Source: Sorangium cellulosum
Lineage (GTDB): Bacteria > Myxococcota_A > Polyangia > Polyangiales > Polyangiaceae
DNA length: 64,000 nt
Assembly: GCF_002950945.1 (NCBI RefSeq)
Contig: NZ_CP012673.1
Coordinates: forward strand, 9,872,501 to 9,936,500
Direction: 5' to 3'
Of the stretch, positions 54,016 to 63,398 are shown one piece after another; position 1 is the stretch's first letter, and every line of letters starts with the position of its first letter. The translations under genes and the position numbers were made by a program. Below the pieces are notes generated by a model. It had not been told where the DNA came from and did not search any database. It saw only the letters and a program-made list of their open reading frames with translations.

Positions 54016-54909
54016 CTACTTCGCCGTCTTCTTCTTGGGTGCCGCCTTCTTGGCGGCCGTCTTCTTCGGCGGTGCAGCCTGCTTCGCGGCCGTCTTCTTC
54101 GACGCCGCCGGCTTCGCGGCCGTCCTCTTCGTCGCGGCAGGCGCCGCGCCCTTCTTCGACGCCGCCGGCTTCCCGGCCGCCTTCTTCGTCGCGGCAGGCG
54201 CCGCGCCCTTCTTCGACGCCGCCGGCTTCCCGGCCGTCTTCTTCGACGCCGCCGGCTTTGCAGCCGTCTTCTTCGTCGCGGCCGGCGCCGCGCCCCGCTT
54301 CGACGCCGCCGGCTTCGCGGCCGTCTTCTTCGCCGGTGCGCCGTTCGCCGTCGCCCTCTTCGCGGCCGTCACGCGCGACCCCGAGGCTTGCGTCACGCGC
54401 GGCGGCGGCTCGGAGTCGACCTCCTCCACGTCGTCCACGTCGTCGCCCGCCTCGTCCTCGAGGCTCGCCGGGCCTTTGCTGCCATTCGATCCGGGCAGCG
54501 GCTTCGCGTACCGCGCGAGCGTCTCGCGGACCCGCTCGTCGAGCTCCGAGAAGTCGAACGGCTTGTTCAGCCAGGCGTCCGCCGCGAAGAGCGGCGAGGT
54601 CATCTCGTTCAGGTTCTCGCCGATCCCGGTGAGCATGATGACCCCGGTGCTCGCGAAGGGCCGGCCGTCGGACGTGTCGCTCTTCAGACGCTTGCAGATT
54701 TCCCAGCCGCTCATGCCGGGCATCATCACGTCGAGGATCACCAGATCCGGCCGGTGCTCGTTCGCGAGATCCCAGGCGGCATCGCCCTCGGAGGCCTCGA
54801 TCACCGAGAAACCCAGGTTCCTCAGGTGACGCGCAACAAGGCTCAACATCGCCGGCTCGTCTTCGGCCACCAGCACGCGGGGCGGCGGCATCATGCTCGC
54901 GGAAGGCAT
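54016..54909 (-). CDS. Response-regulator receiver with histone-H1-like Lys/Ala/Pro tail
   Basis: The 297-residue protein has an N-terminal receiver domain (about 10-130). Acidic residues are Glu16/Asp17 in VLVAEDEPAML, phospho-acceptor Asp60 in LVILDVMMPGMSGWE, Thr94 in VIMLTG and Lys116 in LNKPFDF. An acidic linker (DDVDDVEEVDSE) leads into about 115 residues of tandem KKTAAKPAASK/KKGAAPAATKK repeats ending KKAAPKKKTAK. Such AAKK tails occur in eukaryotic H1 and bacterial H1-like proteins and bind DNA by charge. No other output domain exists. At DNA level the tail is a 54030-54345 tandem array of 30-nt-like units, prone to length change. It starts at ATG 54909; ATG 54894 or 54891 would remove a few residues. 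No histidine kinase is adjacent. Confidence 0.85.
   Translation of the reverse strand: MPSASMMPPPRVLVAEDEPAMLSLVARHLRNLGFSVIEASEGDAAWDLANEHRPDLVILDVMMPGMSGWEICKRLKSDTSDGRPFASTGVIMLTGIGENLNEMTSPLFAADAWLNKPFDFSELDERVRETLARYAKPLPGSNGSKGPASLEDEAGDDVDDVEEVDSEPPPRVTQASGSRVTAAKRATANGAPAKKTAAKPAASKRGAAPAATKKTAAKPAASKKTAGKPAASKKGAAPAATKKAAGKPAASKKGAAPAATKRTAAKPAASKKTAAKQAAPPKKTAAKKAAPKKKTAK
54030..54345. repeat. In-gene tandem repeats encoding the H1-like tail
   Basis: The plus-strand units TTCTTCGACGCCGCCGGCTT, followed by CGCGGCCGTC or CCGGCCGTC, and CGTCGCGGCAGGCGCCGCGC recur many times. They correspond to the KKTAAKPAASK and KKGAAPAATK repeats of the receiver protein. Confidence 0.75.
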
Positions 54910-55035
54910 CGTAGATGCGGATGAGAGTACGTGCGCGCGAACCGGTCAAGAGAGAACGCTTCTCTGCTGCGGCTTCTCAGGTCCTGCGGTGGGGCGCGCG
55001 CGCCGGTCGGGGGCGGCGCGCTCGCCGCTCGCCGC

Positions 55036-55695
55036 TCAGGCTGCGCGCGCGAGGGCGATTTTTTCCGTCTGCCCCGCCGCGTAGAAGCGGCGCAGCGCGA
55101 CGAGCATCTCGGTGTGCCGCCCGCGGCGGGCAAACTCGGCCTCGATCCGGCCCGCGAACCGCGCCGCCAGCTCGTTCGCGATCCGGTAGCGATCACCCGC
55201 CTCCGTGCCCGGGGGGTCCGTGAAGGTGATCCGCTCGAAGAGGTGCGCGCGGATCCGCGCGGCGCGCTCGGGCTCGAAGCGCCCCGGGCCGGCGGCCTCA
55301 TCACCGCGCCGGAGCGGCGGGCCCGGGAGCTCCGCCTCGTCCGCCAGACCGCCGTAGACGAGCAGCACGTACTTGTCGACCTCCGCCTGGAGCTCGAGCT
55401 CGAGCTGCGTCGTCGGGAGCTCCCTGCGCGCCCGCTCCGCCACATAGAGGAAATGGCTCACGCCCTCGACGATCTGGCAGATCTCGTCGAACGTCCCCCG
55501 CCGCCCGCGCGTGATCGCCCGGCGCGGCAGGTGCAGCGCCACCTCGAGGTCGCCGTCGGCGTGCCGGATCAGCAGCGCCTCGCGCGCCCCGCCGTCCGTC
55601 GGCCGGATGAAGTCGTCGACGGCGGGCGCGTCGTCGAGCGCGTAGGTCCGGGCGAGGTGCTGCTGGATCCGGGCGGGAAAGGTCTCGCCTTGCAT
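55036..55695 (-). CDS. Unknown 219-residue protein, coupled to the preceding gene
   Basis: The protein has no recognised domain name. It looks folded throughout, with alternating patterns such as GAREALLIRHADGDLEVALH, TFDEICQIVEGVSHFLYVAE, LELELQAEVDKYVLLVYGGL and HLFERITFTDPPG, then IANELAARFAGRIEAEFARR. No signal peptide or transmembrane segment. Its ATG overlaps the upstream stop by one base (TGATG), so the two proteins are probably made in fixed ratio and may form a complex. AGGCG-type ribosome binding is absent, which also points to coupling. The phrase IVEGVSHFLYVAERA suggests a conserved core. Confidence 0.72.
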   Translation of the reverse strand: MQGETFPARIQQHLARTYALDDAPAVDDFIRPTDGGAREALLIRHADGDLEVALHLPRRAITRGRRGTFDEICQIVEGVSHFLYVAERARRELPTTQLELELQAEVDKYVLLVYGGLADEAELPGPPLRRGDEAAGPGRFEPERAARIRAHLFERITFTDPPGTEAGDRYRIANELAARFAGRIEAEFARRGRHTEMLVALRRFYAAGQTEKIALARAA

Positions 55696-56300
55696 CAGTT
55701 GAGCCCGCCGGTGCCGCGGGACGGCACGAGCCCACGCGCCCCGAGCTCGTCGGCCAGGCGGCTGGAGCCGGTGCGAAGCCAGCGCTCGTACAGCCGGAGC
55801 ACCGAGCGCTCGTCCCGGGCGCTGGAGGCCATCGTGCCGTCGGCCACATCGTTCAGGACGCTCACGAAGCGCTCGAACTTCTCGGCCAGCTCCGAAAGAA
55901 CATCCGGCCCCTGGCCGACACGCGCGTTGAGGCGCAGCATAGCGGCGGCATGGTGGTAGGCGGTCGACCCGACCCCGACCACGTAGCCGCGGTCGATCCC
56001 CTTGAGCTCGATGTGGCCGCCGAAGAAGCCGACCGCGTAGAGCACGCCGTCTCCGAGGTTGCGCAGCCGCTGGAAGCGCTCGGCGCCGGTGGCCTCCAGC
56101 GCGTCGCGCAGCAGAAAGGTCAGGGGCTGGTTGAACGTCGATCCGGCGTGCTCGTCCGGGTGAGCGAAAGCACAAAGCAGGCTGACGAGGTAGCTGGACG
56201 CCGCCTCGGTCGCGGCGACGTTCCTCACGCGGAGCGCCTCGTCCACAACCTCCTGGAAGTAGCGGGTCATGCTCGGGGACACGGAGATCGCTTGGCTCAC
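55695..56300 (-). CDS. Unknown 201-residue helical protein
   Basis: The protein appears mostly helical (MTRYFQEVVDEALRVRNVAA, SYLVSLLCAFAHPDEHA, LRNLGDGVLYAVGFFGGHIE, VGVGSTAYHHAAAMLRLNA, VLSELAEKFERFVSVLNDVA). A conserved-looking Tyr-His-His motif lies near residue 115. No signal peptide or enzyme motif was recognised. The GTG start at 56300 has GAGGTGA just upstream. The gene is divergent from groES and coupled to the downstream unknown gene. Similar pairs seem to be a myxobacterial feature, but this cannot be confirmed here. Confidence 0.72.
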   Translation of the reverse strand: MSQAISVSPSMTRYFQEVVDEALRVRNVAATEAASSYLVSLLCAFAHPDEHAGSTFNQPLTFLLRDALEATGAERFQRLRNLGDGVLYAVGFFGGHIELKGIDRGYVVGVGSTAYHHAAAMLRLNARVGQGPDVLSELAEKFERFVSVLNDVADGTMASSARDERSVLRLYERWLRTGSSRLADELGARGLVPSRGTGGLN

Positions 56301-56577
56301 GGGGTCACCTCACTTGCGCGGGCGCCCCGGATACCGACGTAACCCGGGCCACCGCGCGCTCAGGTCAACCAGACACGTCCTGTCGGCCTCCCTCGGGCGG
56401 AGGACCGTGAGGGCGCCGCGTCATCGTGCTGCCGCTTGATCGCCCTCATGCCCTCACTTTAGCCCGGGGACCTGACCGAGCCCAGCTTCACGTCCCGCAC
56501 TTTCCGTGCGATCTCCAGGAGTTACAGCCACCCTCGGGCCTGGCTGCCAGCGCGAAAAGTCCCGGTCTGGACCGCGC
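56301..56577. other. Upstream part of the divergent unknown-pair / groES region
   Basis: Roughly 280 bases that should contain the promoter of the minus-strand unknown pair. No gene or clear site was recognised. The groES promoter and CIRCE lie just beyond it. Confidence 0.35.
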
Positions 56578-56605
56578 TTGACACGCACGAGGGGGTGGCT
56601 ATCTT
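56578..56605 (+). promoter_or_regulatory. Sigma-70 type promoter of groESL
   Basis: A consensus -35 TTGACA (56578-56583) is 16 nt from TATCTT (56600-56605). The start would fall at about 56612, just ahead of the CIRCE operator. Confidence 0.75.
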
Positions 56606-56616
56606 CGGCGCCGCTC

Positions 56617-56645
56617 GCTAGCACTCGTCGGAAGCGAGTGCTAGC
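56617..56645 (+). promoter_or_regulatory. CIRCE operator (HrcA binding site)
   Basis: GCTAGCACTC (56617-56626) and GAGTGCTAGC (56636-56645) form a perfect inverted repeat around 9 nt, matching the CIRCE consensus TTAGCACTC-N9-GAGTGCTAA except at the outermost base of each arm. It lies in the 5' leader of groESL, so HrcA should repress the operon until heat shock. Confidence 0.95.
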
Positions 56646-56752
56646 AAAGTGCCCAGACTGCAATCGTGGGGGACCTCGCGGCCGCCTGTCCGGCTGCCGG
56701 GTGCCCTGCCGTTTCGTGGGACGCGGCGCTCGTCCCCGGAGGATTCGCAAGC

Positions 56753-57043
56753 ATGAAGATTCGACCGCTCCAGGACCGCGTGATCGTTCAGCGCGTGAAG
56801 GAAGAGGAGAAGACCAAGGGAGGCCTCTTCATTCCGGACACCGCGAAGGAGAAGCCGATCGAGGGCACCGTCATCGCCGTCGGCAACGGCAAGGTCGGCG
56901 AGGACGGTACCGTGCGGAAGCTCGACGTCAAGGAGGGCGATCGCGTCCTCTTCGGCAAGTACTCGGGCACCGAGGTGAAGATCGACGGCGAGGAGCACCT
57001 CATCCTCCGTGAGGACGACATCCTCGGCGTGATCGAGAAGTGA
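56753..57043 (+). CDS. groES: Co-chaperonin GroES
   Basis: The 96-residue GroES caps the GroEL chamber. It begins MKIRPLQDRVIVQRVKEEEK, has the mobile loop KTKGGLFIPDTAKEKPIEG, and later GDRVLFGKYSGTEVKIDGEE and ILREDDILGVIEK. GGAGG lies 10 nt before the ATG. A consensus promoter and a CIRCE operator lie upstream, so it is a classic HrcA-regulated heat-shock operon with groEL 32 nt downstream. Confidence 0.97.
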   Translation: MKIRPLQDRVIVQRVKEEEKTKGGLFIPDTAKEKPIEGTVIAVGNGKVGEDGTVRKLDVKEGDRVLFGKYSGTEVKIDGEEHLILREDDILGVIEK

Positions 57044-57075
57044 CGCGGGCGACAGCAGGAACTTAGGAGAGACAC

Positions 57076-58704
<1,629 letters not shown>

Positions 58705-58735
58705 TCGAGGTCCGGGCAGGTAGCCTGGCGGGCGA

Positions 58736-58766
58736 GGGCCGGCTTCCCCTGGGAAGTCGGCCCTTC
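58736..58766 (+). terminator. Intrinsic terminator of groESL
   Basis: GGGCCGGCTTCCC pairs with GGGAAGTCGGCCC (one G-U pair) over a 2-nt apex, followed by TTCGTCCTTTC. It lies 32 nt after the groEL stop. Confidence 0.8.
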
Positions 58767-58822
58767 GTCCTTTCGACTTCCGGCAGGCAGCGACGCGTGA
58801 TCTGATCCGCCGCAGGTTCGCG

Positions 58823-59356
58823 ATGAGCACCCTTACCACCGAGCGCCTAGAGCTCACTCCGGTCTCGCTGCCCCTGCTCGAGGCGGTCATCCGCGGGGAT
58901 CGCCGCGAGGCCGAGGCCCTGTCCGGCGCACGCTTCCCCGAGGCCTGGCCGGGGCGCGCGCTCGTCGAGCGCGCCTTCAGCTCGCCGCTCGACCGGCTGC
59001 GTGACGACCCGGACGCCTTCCTGTGGGGCACGCGGCTCATGGTGGCGCGCGGGCAGGAGGAGCGCGTCGTCGTCGGCAGCGTCGTGCTGAACGGCCGGCC
59101 CGACAGCACCGGCACCGTGGAGATCGGCTACGGCGTGGAGGGCAAGTCGCAGGGGCTGGGCTACGCGACCGAGGGGTCGCGCGCCGTCCTGCACTGGACG
59201 CTGCAGCAGGCGGGGGTGGCGCGCGTGATCGCCACGACGCCGGCCTGGCACCGCGCGTCGCTCCGGGTGATCGAGAAGCTCGGGATGCGCCCGGCCGGGA
59301 CGTTCGATCACGACCTGCTCGGCGAGCTGCTCGTGTTCGAGCGCTTCCGCGAGTAG
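58823..59356 (+). CDS. GNAT-family N-acetyltransferase
   Basis: The 177-residue protein has the RimJ/RimL-like layout: LTTERLELTPVSLPLLEAVI at the N-terminus, VVGSVVLNGRPDSTGTVEIG on strand beta4, the acetyl-CoA loop GYGVEGKSQGLGYATEGSRA and the C-terminal VARVIATTPAWHRASLRVIE with KLGMRPAG. It is likely a cytoplasmic acetyltransferase of protein N-termini or small amines; the substrate is unknown. It is separated from groEL by a terminator, so it should have its own promoter. Confidence 0.9.
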   Translation: MSTLTTERLELTPVSLPLLEAVIRGDRREAEALSGARFPEAWPGRALVERAFSSPLDRLRDDPDAFLWGTRLMVARGQEERVVVGSVVLNGRPDSTGTVEIGYGVEGKSQGLGYATEGSRAVLHWTLQQAGVARVIATTPAWHRASLRVIEKLGMRPAGTFDHDLLGELLVFERFRE

Positions 59357-59399
59357 CGCGCCGCGCCCGCCGGGCGGGCCGCCCCGGGGCCGGCGCGGG

Positions 59400-59927
59400 T
59401 CACGCCCCGGCGCGCGTCACACCCCCGCGCGGATCGCGCCGCCGGGCCCATTCGCACATGGTCATGCCCGCGGCGATCGCCACCGGGTACGAGTGGTTGA
59501 TCCCGTACATGGGGATCGCGATCACGTCGTCGCACGCGTCGAGCAGCACCCGCGGCAGGCCGTCGTCCTCGCTGCCGAAGAGGAACACGAGCCCGTGCGG
59601 CAGCGGGGCCTCCCAGAGCGTCCGCCGCGCGTGGTCGCGCTCGACGCCGATGAGCGGGCGGCCGCGCGCGGCATCGAGGAAGGCCTGCTCGTCGGGGCAC
59701 TCGACGAGGGTCTCGTACTTGTGCATGCCCATCGCGGCGCGCTCGTAGTAGGGCTCGGTCCCGATCAGGAAGATCTCCCGCACCAGGAACGAGTGCGCGA
59801 CGCGGATGATGGCGCCGATGTTGAACGGGTTCTTCGCGCGGCAGACCGCGACCGAGAAGTCGTTCCTGAGCGGCGCGAGCTCCTCGCGGATCTCTGCGGT
59901 GGTGAGCCCGAACGGCGGCATCTTCAC
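59400..59927 (-). CDS. SpoU/TrmH-family RNA 2'-O-methyltransferase
   Basis: The 175-residue SPOUT methyltransferase shows the three family motifs. Motif 1 is CRAKNPFNIGAIIRVAHSF with the catalytic Arg, motif 2 LVFLFGSEDDGLP, and motif 3 IAIPMYGINHSYPVAIAAGM. It lacks the N-terminal substrate-binding extension of TrmH/RlmB, so it is a minimal form similar in size to TrmL. The RNA target cannot be named. It is 12 nt downstream of the PDZ lipoprotein gene and so co-transcribed with it. Confidence 0.92.
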   Translation of the reverse strand: MKMPPFGLTTAEIREELAPLRNDFSVAVCRAKNPFNIGAIIRVAHSFLVREIFLIGTEPYYERAAMGMHKYETLVECPDEQAFLDAARGRPLIGVERDHARRTLWEAPLPHGLVFLFGSEDDGLPRVLLDACDDVIAIPMYGINHSYPVAIAAGMTMCEWARRRDPRGGVTRAGA

Positions 59928-59939
59928 GGCGAGAGGCTC

Positions 59940-60749
59940 CTACTCGACCGGCCCGAACACGTCGAACAGCGGGTAGATCGGCCCCTCCTGGGCCCGGATC
60001 CGCTCCGTCGTGCCGGAGGCGTGCTTCACGAGGAGCGTGAGCCCGCCGCGCGGCACGGCGTCGAACACGCGCCGGATCTCGCGCACGGACATGCGCCGCA
60101 CGGGGCGCCCCGCGATCTCGAGGACCTCGTCGCCCTTGCGGAGCCCGGCGCGCTCGGCGGGACCTCCCTCGATCGTTCGCGAGATGAACGCGGAGCCCGA
60201 GTGCAGCTCGTACCAGAGGCCCAGGCCGACCTTGGCGTGGGCCGGCTGGAACGCCAGGGTGAGCGAGCCGCCCCCGTTCAGCTCGGCCAGGATCTCGCCG
60301 GCGGCGCGTTGTGTATCGGTCACGCGACCGAACTCGCGGACCCCGATCGGCTTGTCGGCGAGCGGGTTCTCGTCCCAGACCTCCACCCGGAGCCGGTCCT
60401 CGGGAAGGACGCGGAAGTTGCCGCTCGGGCCGCCGGGCCAGGTCGGCTCCAGCGTGTCCGGCTGCACGGCCGTCCGGAAGATCTCCACGCCGTTCACGAA
60501 GACACGGGCGTAGGGGTCCGGAAGACCCCCCTGGTCCCAGGATCGCCCGTCCCGTGTGCGCTCCGGGATCCGCGCCCCGAGGACCCGGATCCACCGGACG
60601 TCCTCGGGCGGCGGCGGGTGGAGCTCCTGCCCTGGCGGGGGCACGCGGAGCGGGCTGGAGAGCTCCGGGTAGAGAGCCGAACAGCCCGTGGTAGCGAGCA
60701 GCACGAGGAACGCGGGCAGGCAGAGCGCGCGGCGCCTTCGGAGAGCCAA
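59940..60749 (-). CDS. PDZ-domain lipoprotein with C2-like region
   Basis: A protein of about 269 residues. The signal peptide (LRRRRALCLPAFLVLLATTG) ends in a lipobox-type TTGC. A C2-like beta domain follows (DPYARVFVNGVEIFRTAVQP, DTLEPTWP, LRVEVWDENPLADKPIG, LTLAFQP). A PDZ domain is at about 185-255 (GGPAERAGLRKGDEVLEIAG, RPVRRMSVREIRRVF). It has no protease domain, so it may be an envelope scaffold or sensor. The TTG at 60749 gives a well-shaped lipoprotein signal; a TTG at 60788 is possible but would leave only 25 nt to the divergent asnS. No strong ribosome-binding site supports either. Confidence 0.8.
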   Translation of the reverse strand: MALRRRRALCLPAFLVLLATTGCSALYPELSSPLRVPPPGQELHPPPPEDVRWIRVLGARIPERTRDGRSWDQGGLPDPYARVFVNGVEIFRTAVQPDTLEPTWPGGPSGNFRVLPEDRLRVEVWDENPLADKPIGVREFGRVTDTQRAAGEILAELNGGGSLTLAFQPAHAKVGLGLWYELHSGSAFISRTIEGGPAERAGLRKGDEVLEIAGRPVRRMSVREIRRVFDAVPRGGLTLLVKHASGTTERIRAQEGPIYPLFDVFGPVE

Positions 60750-60813
60750 GATGACGCCATTTTTGGCCGGAGCCGGGGTCAGCCGCAACTAAACCGTGCT
60801 ATTTCGGGCTCCC

Positions 60814-62154
60814 ATGCAGGACCTGCCCGTCATCGCTACCAGCGACCTGAGCGCGCACGTCGGCCGCACCGTCGTGCTCCGCGGATGGCTCTACAACAAG
60901 CGCTCGAGCGGCAAGCTCCACTTCCTCGAGCTACGCGACGGCTTCGGCACCGTCCAGTGCGTCATGGCGAAGAGCGACGTCGGCGACGAGGTCTTCGCGG
61001 CGGCCGACAAGGTCACGCAGGAGAGCGTGCTCGAGGTCGCCGGTGAGGTGAAGGCGCACCCGAAGCGGGCCGGCGTCTTCGAGGTCGTCGCGTCCGGCTT
61101 CCGCCTGCTCGGTCCGACCGTCGGCGAGTATCCCATCTCCCCCAAGGAGCACGGGACCGACTTCCTCATGGATCACCGCCACCTCTGGCTGCGCTCGAGG
61201 CGGCAGCACGCGATCCTGCGCGTGCGTCACACCATCATCCAAGCCATCCGCGATTTCTTCGACGGGCGGGGGTTCACGCTCGTGGACGCGCCCATCTTCA
61301 CGCCGAACGCGTGCGAGGGGACGAGCACGCTGTTCGAGACAGAATACCACGGGGACAAGGCGTACCTCACCCAGTCCGGGCAGCTCTACATGGAAGCGGC
61401 GGCCGCCGCGTTCGGGAAGGCGTACTGCTTCGGCCCGACGTTCCGCGCCGAGAAGTCGAAGACCCGCCGCCACCTGGCCGAGTTCTGGATGGTCGAGCCC
61501 GAGGTCGCGTTCATGGACCTCGAGGGCGACATGGACCTCGCGGAAGACTTCCTCTGCTTCATCGTCGAGCGCGTCCTCGAGCGGCGCCGCCCCGAGCTCG
61601 CCGTGCTCGAGCGCGACGTGGCGAAGCTCGAGGCCGTCAAGAAGCCGTTCCCGCGCATCCGTTACGACGAGGCCGTCGCCATCCTCAACGAGGCGCGCGC
61701 GGAGAAACGTAAAACCGCGGGAGAAGCTGGAGTTCAGGATTTCCCGTGGGGCGAGGATCTCGGCGGCGAGGACGAGACGATCATCTCCAGCCGGTACGAT
61801 CGCCCGGTCATGATCCACCGCTATCCGGCGGAGGTGAAAGCCTTCTACATGAAGCGTGATCCGGCGGACGACCGGCTCGCGCTCTGCGTCGATGTCCTGG
61901 CGCCGGAGGGTTATGGCGAGGTGATCGGGGGCGGGCAGCGCGAGGACAGCCTCGCCACCCTCGAGCGGGCGATCGAGGTCCATAAGCTGCCCCCCGAGGC
62001 GTTCAGCTGGTACCTGGATCTCCGCCGGTACGGCACATTCCCGCACGCAGGCTTCGGGCTGGGCGTCGAGCGGAGCGTCGCCTGGATCTGCGGCCTCCCC
62101 CACGTGCGCGAGACGATCCCGTTCGCGCGCATGCTGAATCGCCTCTCGCCGTAG
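60814..62154 (+). CDS. asnS: Asparagine-tRNA ligase
   Basis: The 446-residue class II synthetase charges tRNA-Asn. The OB-fold anticodon domain (about 10-100; GRTVVLRGWLYNKRSSGKLH, FLELRDGFGTVQCV) precedes the catalytic core with motif 1 (FFDGRGFTLVDAPIFTPNAC), motif 2 (FGPTFRAEKSKTRRHLAEFW) and motif 3 (GFGLGVERSVAWICG). ACEGTSTLFETEYH and MIHRYPAEVKAFYMKRDP favour AsnRS over AspRS. The ATG at 60814 starts at the conserved N-terminus. Only about 25-65 nt separate it from the divergent lipoprotein gene, so their promoters must overlap. Confidence 0.95.
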   Translation: MQDLPVIATSDLSAHVGRTVVLRGWLYNKRSSGKLHFLELRDGFGTVQCVMAKSDVGDEVFAAADKVTQESVLEVAGEVKAHPKRAGVFEVVASGFRLLGPTVGEYPISPKEHGTDFLMDHRHLWLRSRRQHAILRVRHTIIQAIRDFFDGRGFTLVDAPIFTPNACEGTSTLFETEYHGDKAYLTQSGQLYMEAAAAAFGKAYCFGPTFRAEKSKTRRHLAEFWMVEPEVAFMDLEGDMDLAEDFLCFIVERVLERRRPELAVLERDVAKLEAVKKPFPRIRYDEAVAILNEARAEKRKTAGEAGVQDFPWGEDLGGEDETIISSRYDRPVMIHRYPAEVKAFYMKRDPADDRLALCVDVLAPEGYGEVIGGGQREDSLATLERAIEVHKLPPEAFSWYLDLRRYGTFPHAGFGLGVERSVAWICGLPHVRETIPFARMLNRLSP

Positions 62155-62561
62155 CTACCGGCGGGGCGGCTGGACGACGGTGCGCGTCGTGGCGACGGCG
62201 CGACGCGCCACGAGCCGTCGACGCGGCGGGCCAGCGCGAGAAGGCGCCTGAGGCTAGCCGCTCCCCGTGCGTGGGAGATCGCCATGTGATGAGCGATGGG
62301 TAAGAGGTGACGCGACAGCACAAGGCGCCGCGGGCCGTGTGGTCAAGCCGTGCCCGCCGCGAAGCCCGCCGCGGGGGATCCGTTTTTGCTCCGCTTGCAA
62401 GGCGACTCTGTCGTATCAAGAAAGCATAGGGCGCAACCAGCGACCCCGCGCTCACTCGGCCTACCGACGGAGCCACCCCTGCTTGTAGATGAGGGAGCGC
62501 TCTACCGGCAAGCCGGGCACTGCCCCCCCGCCTCCCCGACCCACTTCGCGAGGACAACGCT
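62155..62561. other. Non-coding stretch after asnS
   Basis: About 400 bases with no supported gene. Several GC dyads occur (for example GCCGCGGG/CCCGCCGCGG near 62330-62375). The lower-GC patch at 62380-62435 may contain the promoter of the following gene, but no proper -35/-10 spacing was found. Confidence 0.4.
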
Positions 62562-63398
62562 ATGGCTCGTCTCGTCGGCTTCATCGGTAACCGTCCGGAT
62601 CTCGGCCCGCGTGCGATCGAGCTCGAAGATCGTGCCCTCACGGTTCGCCGGAAGGCGGGCGTGATTCCCGGCTGGGGCGTCGGCTTCTACCAGGGAGGAG
62701 AGATCCTCCTGAAGCGCCGGCCGATCGATGATCGACCCGAGATCAGCCTGGTCGACATGACGAGCGACGTGCGCGCCGACATCCTCGTGGCGCACGTCCG
62801 GGCCGCGACGGTCGGCAGCCTGCGCACCGAGAACACGCACCCGTTCCGCTACCGGCAGTGGCTGTTCGCCCATACGGGCACCGTCGAGGGGTTCGCCCGG
62901 CTGCGGGCTCAGCTCAGCGACTCGCTGCCGCAGTTCCTCCAGCGCGACGTCCGCGGGGAGACCGACAGCGAGATCCTTTTCCACCTGTTCCTCTCCTTCC
63001 TCCACGACAGCGGCCAGCTCGACCGGCCCAACGTGGACGCGGCGAGCGCGAGGGCAGCCCTCCGGTCCTCCATCGCGCTCGTCGACCGGCTCTGCGCGGA
63101 GGAGGGGGCCGGGCCGAGCGCGATGAACATCGTGGTCACGAACCCGGAGTACCTGCTCGCGGCCCACGGCGGCGCGACGATGGCGTACCGCATCTATCAG
63201 GGCAACGAGGACATGGAGCGGCTGCTGAGCGACGGGGGCCTCGGCCGGATGCGCATGCCCGACTACGCCGCGAGCCGCCTGACGCTGGTCGCGTCGGACT
63301 TCGACGAGGACCAGGTCCCCGCGGGGTGGACCCACGTCGGGGAGCGTGCGATCGTGACGTTCACGCGCGCCGATGAGCCAGCGATCGAGTCGATCTGA
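62562..63398 (+). CDS. Class II glutamine amidotransferase-like protein without catalytic Cys2
   Basis: The 278-residue protein has the fold of YafJ/EgtC-type class II amidotransferases: LVGFIGNRPDLGPRAIEL, WGVGFYQGGEILLKRRPI, ILVAHVRAATVGSLRTENTH with the substrate-binding Arg, PFRYRQWLFAHTGTVEGF and SEILFHLFLSFLHDSG. The family begins Met-Cys, with Cys2 as the N-terminal nucleophile. Here codon 2 is GCT (Ala), and HTG replaces the oxyanion HNG. Upstream in-frame codons (GAG GAC AAC GCT) offer no alternative Met-Cys start. GAGGA sits 7 nt before the ATG. Glutaminase activity is therefore not expected; a ligand-binding or structural role is more likely. Confidence 0.82.
   Translation: MARLVGFIGNRPDLGPRAIELEDRALTVRRKAGVIPGWGVGFYQGGEILLKRRPIDDRPEISLVDMTSDVRADILVAHVRAATVGSLRTENTHPFRYRQWLFAHTGTVEGFARLRAQLSDSLPQFLQRDVRGETDSEILFHLFLSFLHDSGQLDRPNVDAASARAALRSSIALVDRLCAEEGAGPSAMNIVVTNPEYLLAAHGGATMAYRIYQGNEDMERLLSDGGLGRMRMPDYAASRLTLVASDFDEDQVPAGWTHVGERAIVTFTRADEPAIESI

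Noticed and set aside
62440..62520. tRNA-like segment on the minus strand (GGTAGAGCGC resembling a D-arm)
   Set aside because: No 7-bp acceptor stem, no proper 5-bp anticodon stem and no GGTTCGA T-loop could be placed at the required distances, so it is treated as chance similarity.
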